A DNA stretch of 64,000 bases from positions 2,163,621-2,227,620 of the forward strand of contig VWZS01008816.1 of assembly GCA_013397075.1 (NCBI GenBank), read 5' to 3'. Below, piece after piece: positions 25,578-39,059 of this stretch. The notes below the pieces were generated by a model that ran no database searches, had not been told where the DNA came from, and was given only the letters and a program-made list of their open reading frames with translations. Position 1 is the stretch's first letter, and each line of letters opens with the position of its first letter. This stretch comes from Rhabdornis inornatus. Taxonomy: Eukaryota; Chordata; Aves; Passeriformes; Rhabdornithidae. A program made the position numbers and the translations under genes.

Positions 25578-28500
25578 TGTCAACTTCTTCTGCTTTTGGC
25601 ACAATGGATTATTTTAAAATACTTGGGTACATATGTAGTGGTCAGATCATAGAAATGCATTTTTTCTGCTCAAGACATTTCTCAAGGGGTAGATTGAGAA
25701 ATTTAAGATATATTTCTAACCTAATAAGCTTTATTACCTTTAAAGATGTTAACAGATATAATTTCAGAGAGTTCTGTAGAAATTAAAGCACACAGCACTT
25801 CTAGAATGTGAAGCTTAAACTTTTAACCATTATAAGGATCATGATCTTTCATCAAAATAAATATTTGTTCTTTGCAACTCTACATAAAAAAGAGCAGGAA
25901 ACATAAGGACTCACTCTTTCAAAACACAAATAGCTGTGAACAATATTGAGCTTTCTCCCAACTCTACAGTTGTCCAGATGCTTATTTAAATGGCATGATT
26001 TTTAAGGGCTTAATAATTATATGTTACTGTGAGAGATAGAGAGTGCTTGTCTTACTGTGAAGGCATAGTAAAATATGTTAAAATTGTTTTCCTCTTTATT
26101 CAGATCTTTAATGAAAAAAATACTGCAATTTGCTCTCATCTGAACTTCTGCACTTGCATCTCAAGAATTTCGACCACAATTATATAGGCAAAGGCTTTGT
26201 TTACATTTTTACAATACAGCATCTATCATTTTGAGGCTTTAATCCAAATTAAACACATACAATGAAAATGCTGCAGTAAGGGAACTAAAGTATTAGATTA
26301 ACTCATCTTTGTTCCTGGAAAGTATAAGCAGCTTTCTTAATCAGCAAAACACTTAAGATAAAATATATTTTTTCTCAGGGAGCTTCTTCATTTTACAGTT
26401 CTCAAATTTTAAATGACAAAAGAAACTTGACTGGAGATGTGTGTGTGGCTGCCATTTTTGACCCATCTCTCAGAAAGAGCAAACGTTCATGCACATTCTT
26501 AAGGAATCATTCTCTCAAGTTGCAAAGAAGTATTTGAACATCAATAATAGAGCTAAGTCTGTCACTCCAGCTGAGAAGAAAGCTTTTCAAGCCTCAGAAC
26601 AGCCACAGGGACACACTTCTTTTGAGGAACAAATCCGAAGTGGCACTCAAGATTATATGTCTCCTGTGGGACAGTGGTGATTGCTTTGCTTTTTATTATG
26701 ACTTTTTTTTTTTCCTTTATTTTTCTCTCCTTCATCTTGCAGGGATGATGCCCTTTAAAATATTTTTGTTTGTTTATTTCCCTGTCTCACTGGGAATAGG
26801 AAATCATGGGCATTCGTTTTCCTCTTCCCCCTCCCTCTCCACAAATTTAAGCTAACTCACATAGGCTTTTTTTTGTGTTTGAAGAGATTTTTATTTTGAC
26901 TCAAAAAACCCTAACCAAGTAGAACTGATTCCTTTGGGCAGAATGAAAGGGGTTTTTTTTTGTTGAAAGGCAATAAGTTATTTTCTCTGTTTAAAGAACA
27001 AAGTTGTGTGTAGGTTAAGAGTAACAATGCCACAAATATAAAATAAAGGGTGCACTTACACCCAGAAAAAAAAAATGCCCAAGAATATCCAAAGACTGTG
27101 ATTAAAAGATGTTATTTAGCTGCATGGCAAGCCACAGCATGCAATAGGGAAAAAATAACAAAATTGTGGGTGAATTTAATCTCTTATGTGACTCCTTTGG
27201 CTTCAATCATGTTACAGCAGAATAAATTCATGTCTTCTCTGCAATCACTAATATCTCTAATGTAAATTCATTTTGAATTCTACTTTTAAGATTTACCTAG
27301 GAAATAAAGTCAGGATTTTTTTTTGTATAAGATGTACAGTAATTTCACACTTCATCTGGATGGAAAGAATTACTGTAAAATAAACCTTTTATTAAAATGG
27401 AAAATTATTGAGAAGGAAACACAGTGTGGTAAAGCTATTTTACATGCTGTTTCCTCAGACAAAACAGAAGTCTGACTGCGTCTCACAGGACCTAAATCCC
27501 ACCCTTGGCAACTATTCCACCAAATTCAGCAGAACTTTTCTGGTTCACATTAATCAGAGACTTCATTTCTCTCTTCCCTTATTTCACTAAATGTTCTGCT
27601 ATCTTCAGTTGAAAGCAAGTGGAAAAGGACTATTTTTCCAGTCATTAATTTTACAGTAAGAAGAAATATCAGCTGCAAGCGATTAACAGAAAGAATGAGT
27701 CAGCGTTGACATGCAACACTTTTAAATGTAACAGTTGTTGAGAACATACATAATTACAAAAATTAAACCAGTCCCAGTGTTTTCTACTGAGGCTTTCATA
27801 CTAAAAGGTATGAGAGAAATCCTTTTGATAATTCCTCCCATTCATATTGTCCTAACCATGTAACTGGGATATATAAGATCTCCATTTATGTGCGAGACAA
27901 ATGCAGATGTATTCTCCACTGCTCATGCTCTCAATAGCAAAACAACAACAACAACAAAACAACAAAAAACAAACAAAAAAAAACTTAACAAAGAAAGGAA
28001 GAAAGAGAAAGAAAGAGAAAGAAAATAGTTAACGTGTTTTTTTTTTTAAATTTAAGCCTACCAATACTTTTGAAACTGAAGTTGAAATATTTTTGAAGAC
28101 CCTCCATCCTCAGTCTTTTAATAATATCATCATTTACTCTATGTTCTCTGACCCCAGAGCAGTTGTCATTTGGATAACTTCTTATTTCTGACACATATGA
28201 ACAATGCAGAGTAACTCAATAAAAGTGACAGAGGTACCCTAAATGTACACCAAATGTCATACTTCTCAGGTTCTTTCTTTGGAGGGCTAGAGCCCTGGGA
28301 ATGGATCAATTACATTTTCAGCACATTGCAATTGATTTTCTTTCAACATCTTTCTTTCCCTTTCCCATTTTATCCCTTCTTGCTGCTTCACATTCTGTCT
28401 CTGCACAAGCTTACATTAGCCTGCAGACTTATCTTCAGGCTGTTGAGCACTTACAGTTTCTTTTCTCTTTACTTTTCCACAGTTGTAGCTCCTACAAGAG

Positions 28501-29871
28501 GATGAACTTCTCCCAGGCCCTCATTTGAGTGCATCTAAGAGCACATGACACCCTTTTCCTTCAATAGCTCTTTGAGTTGCCTCATTTGGAGCTTTTCTAC
28601 TTTGTGGTCTGGGATATGGCTGCCCAAATAAGGAGCTTCTCATGGGTAGATTCTGCTCATAAGTGAGTGACAAGAAAAACAAGGAGACATCAAGGGTTTT
28701 CATCCTATAGTAGCATTACTGGAATATTCGTGCAGTTGCCACTGTGTAACCAGTGATGAGACGGCCCCCACTCCAAAGCATTCAAGCTGTAGTAGACTTA
28801 AATGATCCTCCACCTTGAGTTTGCATGGCTGGGTGTCAGCTGCAGAGGCAACCTGTGTGATAAATTTTATGTTTCTGGATCCTTGGACCTGCAAAGTCGG
28901 TCTAGCGATCTCCTATTTCACAAAACACATGGCAACATTTTCCAGGACTTCATTCTGCATTATTGCTGACTTTGTGGCTATAAGCAACTTTGTAGTTTAA
29001 ATTCATTTGGCAAGCTGGAATACTGCTGCTTCTTGATTAATTTATTCAGGGAAGAAAGGGTCCCCAAACAATCTGTCCTTACACTGTAAAGTCATCGATC
29101 CCACTTGTAATCTCCTTAAGATATCTCTCTATTCAGCTATTCATATTTAATTCTCAGCAGATTCTGTTGACAGACACTCATCCTTACTCATCAAGTTCAT
29201 GAGCCCTCTTAATCTGCACATATGTTTATTATGAACTTTGAGGCGTTTCATAGGCTTGGGGTTATTCATTATTGAAACATGGAGTTAATTGGGCAGATCT
29301 TCTCAAATGTGTGGGAGACAGGAGGAACTACAATTGCAAAACTGAGTATTACACTTCTTGGTAATGCTTTTGTTCTCTACTGTTCAACAGAAAACAAAGA
29401 ATCCTATTTATTATGTGTATTTTCTAAGATTTCTACAGTTTCTACAGTTTTAACTTATCAGTGTAATTCACTGCATTTTACAGAAATTATTTTCTTCTAT
29501 ACAGTGACATTTTCCTCTGTTACTAACATACTAAATAGTGTTCTTCTTCAACCACTAATACCAGTTTGAAAAAAAATTACATCTTGAGATATCATGATGT
29601 TGCAAATGTGGGGATTTTTAATAGCCTTCCCCATTTACATGAACCCACTCAGAAGAAGCACACATTCTGTGAAAGATGTTACTCAGAAACACCTCTTTTT
29701 TAGAATCCATTCTTGAACATATACTTTTTTTGCTTTGTACTTCCCCATGAGGTAGTTGATCTCTCATGATAAATCTTGCAGCCAGAAGCTGAAAGCAATT
29801 AAAGGCTATAGACTATTTCCTATTGTAAACTGTGACTTTTAAGGTGCCATAAATAAAAACAGGTGTAGTAC
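25578..29871. other. AT-rich unique sequence with an A-rich patch
   Basis: No recognised gene. A low-complexity stretch of (AAC)n, A-runs and GAAA-type repeats lies at about 27940-28025. A 63-codon frame at 26489-26680 is unrecognised. Short duplicate words such as tttctacag at about 29430-29448 are present. No splice-supported exons were found. Confidence 0.5.
27940..28025. repeat. A-rich low-complexity tract
   Basis: AAC trinucleotide repeats pass into A-runs and then into GAAA/GAAAGA repeats. Together they form a purine- and A-rich strand of about 85 bases. Confidence 0.8.
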
Positions 29872-30389
29872 TGATGCCGTTTATATTTTGCCTTTTTTCT
29901 TTTATATATTCTCTGTATTCTTCACACATGTATTTGTAGCTCTGTAGTCTATTGTATTGGTAGCTAGTTTTCCCAGTATTTTTCCATGGCATTTCCCTCA
30001 GCAGAAAGACAAAACAAATTCCAAAGCTCCAAGCCCTGGAGGGTACAAGGCCCCAGAGCTATCTTAGTTCTTCCTGGGAACTAAGGACAAGAACAACTCT
30101 TCCAGATACATTCTCCTGGACAAAGTAAAGCCAGTGCTGAGGGGGGCTCCAGAGAAGGAGCTTGACCTGAGGGGGGAATTGCATCACCACTGTGCTCCTA
30201 AATTGGTGCTTTTTATCAAGTATGCTAATTTCTTAAAACCTATAAAAATATATTCACCCCTGGGGGGTGGTGGGCTTTTGTGGATATCTTTCCATAACTG
30301 CTCCTGAAGGCCTTCAAATAATTAAAGATCTGCTCTTACATGGCTAAAATTATCTCGAGTTTCATTTCCAGGCTGAAGAAAATGCAACA
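29872..30389 (+). mobile_element. ERV solo LTR, left member of an inverted pair
   Basis: It starts tgatgccgtttatatt and ends gaagaaaatgcaaca (TG...CA, 518 bp). It has a TATA box (cctataaaaatatatt, 30239-30254) and a downstream polyadenylation-like attaaa (30321-30326), so it reads as an LTR in plus orientation. The reverse complement of 32377-32916 matches it along its whole length with scattered differences, including 'ggagggtacaaggccccaga' and 'gatatctttccataactgct' blocks. No gag-pol lies adjacent. The family is not named with confidence. Confidence 0.75.
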
Positions 30390-32376
30390 GTATGAAAACA
30401 AAAATATCGATACTAAGTTACCAGACTTTTCAATTAACTGCCTCTTGTAATTCAGGATACCAGTATTAAATGTATTATGCCCTCAACCAAAAGGGATCGT
30501 GATTAAATTCAGATTGTTAAATTTTTTTCTTTGCATATTCTCTGCAGAGTAAATTCTACCAAACAGTAAAAAATGATCTCTCAAAATAAAAATATCAAAG
30601 ACAGATGCTTGATGAGGCTGTTTGAAATCAAACAAGGAGTCAGGGATGAAAAGGTCAGCTGCCTTGTCTGTTTTTAAATGTCTCAAGAAAGAAGGATTCT
30701 GTATTATTCCTTAGGAGATAAGTACATTGTCATTCTGACCTTTTCTTATTAACTCAAACTGTAATCTTATTTTATAATCCTTTAATTATAAAACTTACAG
30801 TCAACAAGGCAATGCCATGCATGTATAACATCCTTCTAAAGACATTAGGGATCAATGTTCCTTAATCCAGTGCCACCCCAGAGTGATTAATTATAACCAT
30901 GTCTATGTTCTGTCAAGAGCCAGTGGTAGGTACACATATTTATCCTATTTATAAACTAAGTAAACTTACCAGACTGATATAGAATGAAAGGCTTCATGCA
31001 AGTTTAAGACACATTTCCCACTGTGAGGTAATATCCCAGTGGGAAAGAAGAAAGGCTTTTCAGGATGGAAGCTCAGTATTAGCTGAGGAAACTGAGCAGT
31101 TGGCTCTTGCTCTAACAAAGATGAATCTGCAGACTTAAGAGAAACAATTTAAAATAACCAGGCTGCCTGTTACAGTAGGACAGAAAAGATTAAACTTCAG
31201 AAGGAAACGTTCTCTTGAAGTTCTAAAAGAATTCTCAGGGGGACTGGTAGCATGAACTAACATGTTTCATTAAACAAGAGTAAGCTGAGCCAATCCTAGA
31301 AATCAGAAAAGTTAACTGAGGGCAAATTGCAAGTGTTATTACTCAACAAATCTGGTAGAAGCAGTCTGCTGGAAAAAGACTGAGGTGTCCAAGTAAGCTG
31401 CAACAAATGGGAGCTAAGGTTTAAGGTTTGCACACATACTGCACTATGGTTCTTTTAAGAATCTGCGCCAACATGGAAATGTGTTCCAAAGACAAGCTAT
31501 TATCAGGAAACTACTACAGTTAAGTGGAGATCATTCTCAAAATGCAACTGATCAGAAGAACAATAAAAACAGATGTGAAATTGTAGCATTAATCCCAGGA
31601 GGAGATCTCAGTTTGCATGAGTCACAGTAATAGTGAAATGTGACTATGAGAGGATTTCACATTAAAATTCTTTCATGCTCAGGCTTTCCATGAGTCTGAA
31701 CAGTGCAAGCAGTAGGATGGAGGGGCAATGAAATAAACTGTTCTAATATAGTCAATTCAATAGCTTTATGAAACCTTCTAAGAAAACAGGTCACAACTAA
31801 TTTTGGAAAAGTTGAAGTCTATTGACTTGTTCACCAAAATTGTGGTCAGAGTCTTAATTACAAAAAATATCTTTCTTCAAACACAAACTAGTCCATCCAC
31901 TTGACAAAGGCTGTAAAAGTCCCCTGGAAACTAAGGTGCTCACACACTTCATATCATACTATTTCTAGCACTTCAAGTGTCATAGTACACATACTCTATG
32001 CTGTCATTTTAATATCAGTTTATATAACAGTTATCAGTTAGAGGATATTTGAAGAGCAGGAGCCATCTCTGTTTGTATCACAGAGTAGTGCAAACATTTT
32101 CAAGTGGGTTCATTTAAGCACGTAGTACAAGCAATAGCATCAGGGGATTTTTACACTATTAATAACTATTCACACAAACAATTCCCCACCTGAAACAAAA
32201 CCAGTCATTTAGACTAGAAAAATAAAAATTAAAATTGTGAAACTATATTTGAAATCTTAAGTGTTTTAAGAGAAATTAAGCATTCTTATTTGTCTATTCA
32301 TATTTCTGTGAGCACTTTCAAAATATCACTTTCAGTTAGTAAATCCAATCTTTAAACAATTTTCCTTTTAGCATCT
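30390..32376. other. Unique spacer between two inverted LTR copies
   Basis: About 2 kb of AT-rich single-copy sequence. I see no retroviral gag, pol or env text, no transposase and no long open frame. The flanking LTR copies are therefore two separate insertions rather than the ends of one provirus, unless the interior was replaced. Confidence 0.55.
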
Positions 32377-32916
32377 TGTTGCCTTTTTCCAACCTGGAAA
32401 TGAAACTTGAGATAATTTTAGTAAGGAGATAATATAAGAGTGGATCTTCAATTATTTGAAGGCCTTCAGGAGCAGTTATGGAAAGATATCCACAAAAGCC
32501 CACTCCACCCCCTCTGGACCTCCCAGGGGTGAATGTAATTTTATAGGTTTTAGGAAATTAGCATACTTGATAAAAAGCACCAATTTAGGAGCACAAGCAG
32601 TGATGCAATTCCCCCCTCAGGTCAAGCCTCTTCTCTGGAGCCCCCCTCAGCACTGGCTGTACTTTGTCCAGGAGAATGTATCTGGAAGAGTTGTTCTTGT
32701 CCTTAGTTCCCAGGAAGAACTAAGATAGCTCTGGGGCCTTGTACCCTCCATGGCTTGGAGCTCTGGAATTTGTTTTGTCTTTCTGCCTAGGGAAATGCCA
32801 TGGAAAAGTACTGGGAAAACTAGCTACCAATACAATAGGTGACAGAGTTACAAATATGTGTGTGAAGAATACAGAGAATATATAAAAGAAAAAAGGGCAA
32901 AAACCAAATAGCAACA
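32377..32916 (-). mobile_element. ERV solo LTR, right member of an inverted pair
   Basis: On the minus strand it begins tgttgctatttggttttt at 32916 and ends ..aaaaaggcaaca at 32377 (540 bp, TG...CA). The antisense TATA (attttatagg, about 32538-32547) is kept, while the polyadenylation-like site has changed to ATTGAA. It is the inverted counterpart of 29872-30389. The open frame at 32456-32728 is a by-product of the element. Confidence 0.75.
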
Positions 32917-35900
32917 GTCTCTATCCTGAATCTTAAATCTAGAAATTAATGACTCACTCAAAATATTGCTATGTCCACCATGGTAAAGGTTAGCATGCTC
33001 CCATTGTCTGAGTCAAGAGAATTTGAAAATAATCACCACACTCTTTTCCTCCTCTCTTGGCAACTATTCAAGGTCACTCTTATAAAGCTGCATGAGAATT
33101 TGGCTTGGCACCATAGAGTCAATTGAAGATTCTGGCCAGTTGCTTTATCTAATTGGGAGATTTCCCAAAATGTTGGGATGTTTTATCAAAATTATTAAGC
33201 CACATATCATTGGCACTTCAAAAATTAATCTTTGACTTTTAAGGTTATGAATGAAAGACTGGGGTTTCTTTGACTGCCAATATGCATATACAACTGAGTT
33301 GTAATGAGCTCAGTTCCTTCCTTAAGCAAGACAGGGATTTAAATAAAATTTACCTTTATAAGATTGTCCATTCAAATTTCACCTTGATGTTTCTTATGTA
33401 TGTATGTCTAAAGAAATACAACAAAAGACAGAAACCCTTATGAAGAGAATTAAAGAAGATATACTATTCTTCATCAGCTGAGAACTTAATGTGCCATTTT
33501 AGTGCTAAATTTTACATGTGAATAACAAAAGCTGCAGTTTATGAAATGGGAACCTCAGCACCTTAGGGACTTGCTGTCTTCTCATTACTAAGGGACATGG
33601 TGATGAAGACAGGAAGTTTTAGCAAGCAAATGGACAAATTAAAACATCAGCAGCCGGCAATCATCTGACTGAGACAGATGGACAACAGAAAGACAGGGTC
33701 TTGAAATTCAGCTGAAATAAGGCTGGGTTTTGACAGGCCAAGCTCCTTTTTTTTGTGTTGCACACCATGTGTATTCTTGAATTATAAGCGGTATACTTTC
33801 TTATGAGTTATACATAGTAGTGTAAACACATGTTGAAAACAATTCCTTTAACAGTTCTAATACTGGCAGGGGGAATAACTACGAAGTGCCATATGAACAA
33901 TACATATATAGGGACAACATGAATGGCCATTCAGATTGTGTCTGATTTTGATGATATAAAATATAACTTAGACAAGACACAGATATACAATGCAAGACCA
34001 TTGGGATTAGATTAATATTTTTGTTCCAAGTGCTCGTGGATTTAAGTAAGTCACCTCATTTCTTCATGATTCGGGTGGTCCTGGATAAAAGGGTTTATAA
34101 TTCTGTCTCTTTTCATGAAGACCTTTGAAATAAATCAGATGTAGAAAACCTCTACATTCTATAACTTAAAGGCTTTTTGATTCCATGATTTTGATCACTT
34201 CCCTGACCTTCTAGCAAACCAGAATATTCTGCAGCAAGAAGCTGCATAGTTTCATAAACATGTTGTAAAGAAACATTTATTTTGTTTGATATGTATGTTT
34301 CTCCTTATTTTTCTCAGGTTCACTTACTCTCATATTCAAAAACACAGTGGATGGACTTTTTTTTTTTTACAAGATACATAGGTGGAGGCACAGTATCTCC
34401 AAATGTGAAGCAGATGCTCAGTACGAAAATCTCTTTTGCATCAGGATGGAAGCAGATTATTTCAATAAATGCATGAGAAATTTGCTGCCACTGAAGTCTT
34501 GTCTCATGGATCTCAGCTGGGCTCTGCTGCATAAGAACATAACTCCAAGTTTTCTGAGACCTACTGAAACTATCATAATGAGAAATAACACTTCTTACAT
34601 ATTTTTAACAGCAAACTACTTACTGTGAGTTGCTAATTCATGAGATTAGTTGAGTCCCAAGTAAGATTTCATTTGCTTAGGTGAAACCATGGGTACAAAC
34701 TATCCAACATCCAGCTTTTTTTCCTCCTGCCCCACTGCACCTCACACACCCAGCATCTGAAAGCTTATTCCTTATATCACATAACCTCCACCCACAAGAG
34801 ACTTCAGTCTTCCCTTTCATACACTCTCAGATTTGTATACTTGTGGCCTCCAAAGCTAAAGATCGTCAAACTGGACTCCACCAAGAAGATTAGTTTTTTC
34901 CTCTGACTCAGAGCAAATTTGTACTGAAGCAAATCTAGAAATTCATTTAACATTGCAATTACTGTAATTTCAGGAATGTGCACATTATGGAATAAGGCTA
35001 TAGTTCTGGACTTAGATTTAGACTTCTGTGCAATCTGACCTTTGCCAATATATTATGTGTCAAATAAACCTCAAGGTCATAATTTTGAAGAGAGATTGGG
35101 TATGATTGCAAAATTGTCTACTACACCCATTTCTAGAAGTGTCCTTGTAAAATAACCAAACAACTATGCTCTTTTCATCCTATTTTTTTTTCTTTTTTTT
35201 ATGACATGAATGATGATGTGTCAGTAAGAGAAGGGATGGGTACCTGATTTAAATTGATTTACTGCAATTTACACAGGATGTAAAAAATAAAATACATGAT
35301 AATTTTTGACCTAGCAATATCAGATAAAAATCCAAAGATATCAGGAGTGTGACTGATATTTTAGTTTCAGTGTCTACACTGCAGACAGCTGCCCAAACTA
35401 CTTTTTAAGACAAATTTATATGTTCAGTCACATAACCAAGTAAACATCCCCAACCCACCCACCTCCCCAACAGATTAATTATTCTGAAATTAAATATATA
35501 TGCAGATCCTATAAACAAAGTCCAGACATTTCAGATGTGAAAATCTATGCAACACCTCACTAAAGTTCCTGCATCCTACTTCGAAGGGAAACATGACAAA
35601 ACTAACCCTAAAATAACCTTGATGTCCCCAAGAACAATTACAGTTTGAAGTAAAGTCAATTGGAAAAACAGGATACCAACAGCAAAATTTTTTTGTGTTG
35701 CTGGTAGAGAACTACAGATTGAAATTATAATTTCCTGTGCTGAATACACTGGTAATATTATTCTTCATTCTTCCCTAGCTTCCAAAAGTAGAGTCCTTGT
35801 GTAGGCAAAGTGTACCTCTGATGCCTCAGACTCTACAAACCTACTGATATTATGGTTGATTTACTCACAGCCTAAGAGTGCACAGTCCTTAGTACAGGTT

Positions 35901-37072
35901 GGTGCCAATAATCAATGACAATATTTGCCACGTCTCCTAACTTGCAAAGTTAACTCTGCTCCATTGCAGTCAGTAGCATTTACTGCATCAAGGGCACTTA
36001 GTGATCTGCTGTTTCAAGCCTCTGCCCCAACCCTTCCCTTGCTGGTAACAAGGAAGCCTTTGTACTGTGTCACACTCCTCTCTCCCTTGCTCTATATAAC
36101 CTAGAGTGGAAGCTCCAGACAGTCACACTGCTGGACCCTCCGTGCCAAAAGCCCAGCCTCAGGGTTTTGGTTCCTGATGTACAATCCCTGTACTCAGCTC
36201 AGTCCTGAGAGCACTTTTAACAGCAGAACAGACATCCTCCCTTGCTCTTTTTCATTCCTTGTCTTCCTTACAGCTGTATCTGGCTTTCTGCCCTTTCACA
36301 GAAAAACCTGCCAAAGACACCAAACAGCTCGACTCAGAAAGGTCACAACAGGGAACTGGAAACAGAGATCTCTGATCTCTTTGGACTATGACCAGAGCCT
36401 GAAACTTTATTGCAGCAACCCTGGGTCTTTTACATGGTTTGCACTACTTCTCAGTTGACTTGAGGGCTGCCACTTCTCTCTCTTGCTCTGATTTCTAACA
36501 CTGTCAGCACCATATCTGACTCCTCTCCATACCAATGTTTGCCCAATTGGACTTGCATTCTGACAGCAAGACCAAAGCAGAAGCTGTTTCTACATTTTCC
36601 TCAGGTTTTCAATAAACCACACACACAAACAAACATTAAATCATATTGATGTTTTTAACAATCCTGTTTCTACACACAATGACATTCATCACACTGTTGT
36701 ATGTGTAAGTGATCCTAATAATTCTCAGTTGAACTGGAACCCAACAAAAATATGGTAGAATGAATCAAATAAATCCTAGTAAAGTGATATAAATTACCAA
36801 TTATAATTTACAATTTGTATGCAGTAAACAAGGAAAATTAATACTTATTTATCAAATTTGATTAGATGCCTCATAGCTGCAATTAAAGGTAAGTGTTTTG
36901 GATTTTAAATTTGTACTCTTGTTAATTTTAAGAATCAAGAAGGATATAAGTTGGCCCGTGAACTTTGAATATTCTCCAGGGTTTTCATGAAGATAGGAAA
37001 TTTTGAGATTGTGGATTAGATCACCTCCCCCATCTATCTGTTTCACAGTAAATGTATAGGAATCATAATAAT
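32917..37072. other. AT-rich unique sequence; one promoter-like block
   Basis: No recognised gene. A lower-repeat interval near 33060-33260 and another near 33630-33700 look like possible conserved non-coding sequence by composition only. The block at 36000-36450 is annotated separately. The short frames near 34282-34628 lie over ordinary sequence containing a T-run. Confidence 0.5.
36000..36450 (+). promoter_or_regulatory. TATA-containing, GC-richer block (possible old LTR)
   Basis: A CTATATAA box at 36091-36098 sits in a locally GC-richer stretch with pyrimidine-rich flanks (ctctctcccttgctc before it, ccagacagtcacactgctgg about 20-40 bases after). The order resembles a core promoter or an LTR U3-R junction. 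I could not place LTR ends or assign a family, so this is a composition-based suggestion only. Confidence 0.2.
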
Positions 37073-37637
37073 TTTTCGTGAATTAAGCCCAGCATGCAGC
37101 TCAGCCCCACACAGCCACTCACTGATTCTCCTACAGTGAGATTGGAGAGAAGGGGAAGGATAGCAATGAGAAAAATTTATGGATTAAGACAGAGACACTT
37201 TAGTAGGGAAAGCAAAAGCCATGCACAAACACAGTGAAATGAGGTACTCATTCATCACTTCCCATTGGCAGGTAGGTGTTCAGGTATCCCGAGGAACATC
37301 AGGCTTCATCAAGCTTAGCAGTCCCTTGGGCAGTCTAACACCATCAGTCAGAATGTCCCCCAGCTGCATGTGCTGACCGTGATGTCATATAGCATGGAAT
37401 ATCCCTTGGGTCATTTGAGCTAAGCTGTCCCAGCTGTGTCCCCTTCTAAGGGGACAGAATGGCCTTGTGCACCCACAGCCTGCTTGCTGGTGGGCTGGTG
37501 GGATAAGAAGGAAAGCACTCCAGCAATGCCTAAAATTTCCCTGTATTGCCAAACTTCTTTGGTCACAAATCCTAAAGACAGAACTGTATGAGCTGCTATG
37601 AAAAACATTTACTCTTATCACAGCCATAAACCAGCAG
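37073..37637 (-). mobile_element. ERVL-type solo LTR, diverged
   Basis: The left edge (ttttcgtgaattaagcccag) corresponds to the antisense of the LTR 3' end, and the right edge (cacagccataaaccagcaga) to the antisense of the tgctggttttggctg start. Between them the blocks match the 24777 copy in the same order: the tcatatagcatggaatatcc block, 'cccagctgtgtccccttc', and 'ctatgaaaaacatttactct'. The TATA box is degraded. Open frames at 37385-37642 are within the LTR. Confidence 0.8.
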
Positions 37638-39059
37638 AGCATTTAACCAAATTATTTTACATAGTATTTTTCAGGACTTGCTGCAGACCTAGGCTCTTTT
37701 CAAACAGCCTCCAGAACCCTGTCTGGATACCTTTGGCATCTCATATGATGCCAAGTATCTGTAACCAGGCAATAAATAAGTTACAGGTGCTTAATCATTA
37801 CAGTTTACAGCACAGCATTCTATCCAGCTCACGTGTTTGATTCTTAAAAGCCACTCAATACATGCCTAGCATAAGTGTTTAGGAAAATCAGCATGAGTCC
37901 TATCCTACAAAAGCAACAGCCTTTTCCACACTGGAAATGTATCTTCAACAGTTTATTAGAAAAATTGCATGCACTTTACTCCTTGGTTCAAAAAGTACTA
38001 ACATTTTTGCAAGTGCTTTTAATTATGAGATTTTTGTAAACAGTGACTTTAAAAATGTAATGTGAAATTTGCCCAGCTCGATGAAAGGAATTTAAAAAAA
38101 CCCTTATAGCAGTCATCAGCTTAGGTTTTTAATTGTGTAGAAAGCTTCTTTTCTACAGAGATAATTATACAAAGCTATTTTGAAAAATACTAATAAGATT
38201 GACAAGCAGCTTCAGATCTCCAACCAAATTTTGCAGTGTTCTGATGTAAGTCACATCACTGTAAAGCTCTGAACAGAACTAGAAGCCTTACTCTTTCATA
38301 TTTAGTTCATCTCATCTATATAGTGGGAAATTGATGGTGTCAACACAATGGCAATTAATGCCTTTATTCATGTTAGAACAGAAAGCAATGGAATTACTTC
38401 AGGACACCACTGAAAGTCCAGACTAGAGAGCAAGAATCCTTAGTCATGCCAACATGTTTGCACTGTTTCTGGAATTTAATGTTACATCCACACTATTTCC
38501 CTGAACTATATGGATGAAGCAACACACTGAACACTAATTCAGACAGCTTTATGCCATATTCAATTCTTCATGTAACAAGCCCAGGTTATCAAAACAGTGT
38601 TGATCAGCATAGCTTGGTTCACTGGAAATACTGACTGATGCAGTGAAAAACTACAGCAGATATCACTAAACTGTTATCATTTAAAGTGACACACCATTTT
38701 GTCAGAATGTATATCTGTACATGTAAGTGTACATACAGCTAAACTACAGATCAAAGTACAAGGGTTCCATGAACAACACTCACAGCCATGATCATAACAG
38801 CTTGTCATCAGAAGTTACCTTAAGCTCAGTCCAGAATTTATGCAAATTTCCTTGAACTAGCTGCCACGGAAACAAGAAGTTTCAGAGTGTAACAGAGAAC
38901 AGCACTGGTCCCCATGCCAGGTCAACCTGCTTACACCTTAGCTATTAACACCATTCAACCATACAGAGATGTCATTCAGAGCCCAGCTCTGAAGTACACC
39001 AGCTGTGAAACAGAGTTTCATGTCATGTAAACTTGATAAAGGTACATTTTCTCACCTTG
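37638..39059. other. Unique sequence; possible CR1 edge at right
   Basis: Mostly AT-rich single-copy sequence. A short CR1-like antisense phrase (gagaacagcactggtcccca, about 38894-38913) suggests an older CR1 scrap near 38890-38960, but it is too short to call separately. Confidence 0.45.

Noticed and set aside
30390..32376. The inverted LTR pair as terminal inverted repeats of a DNA transposon
   Set aside because: Each arm has LTR features (TG...CA ends, TATA, polyadenylation-like site) and the spacer shows no transposase sequence.
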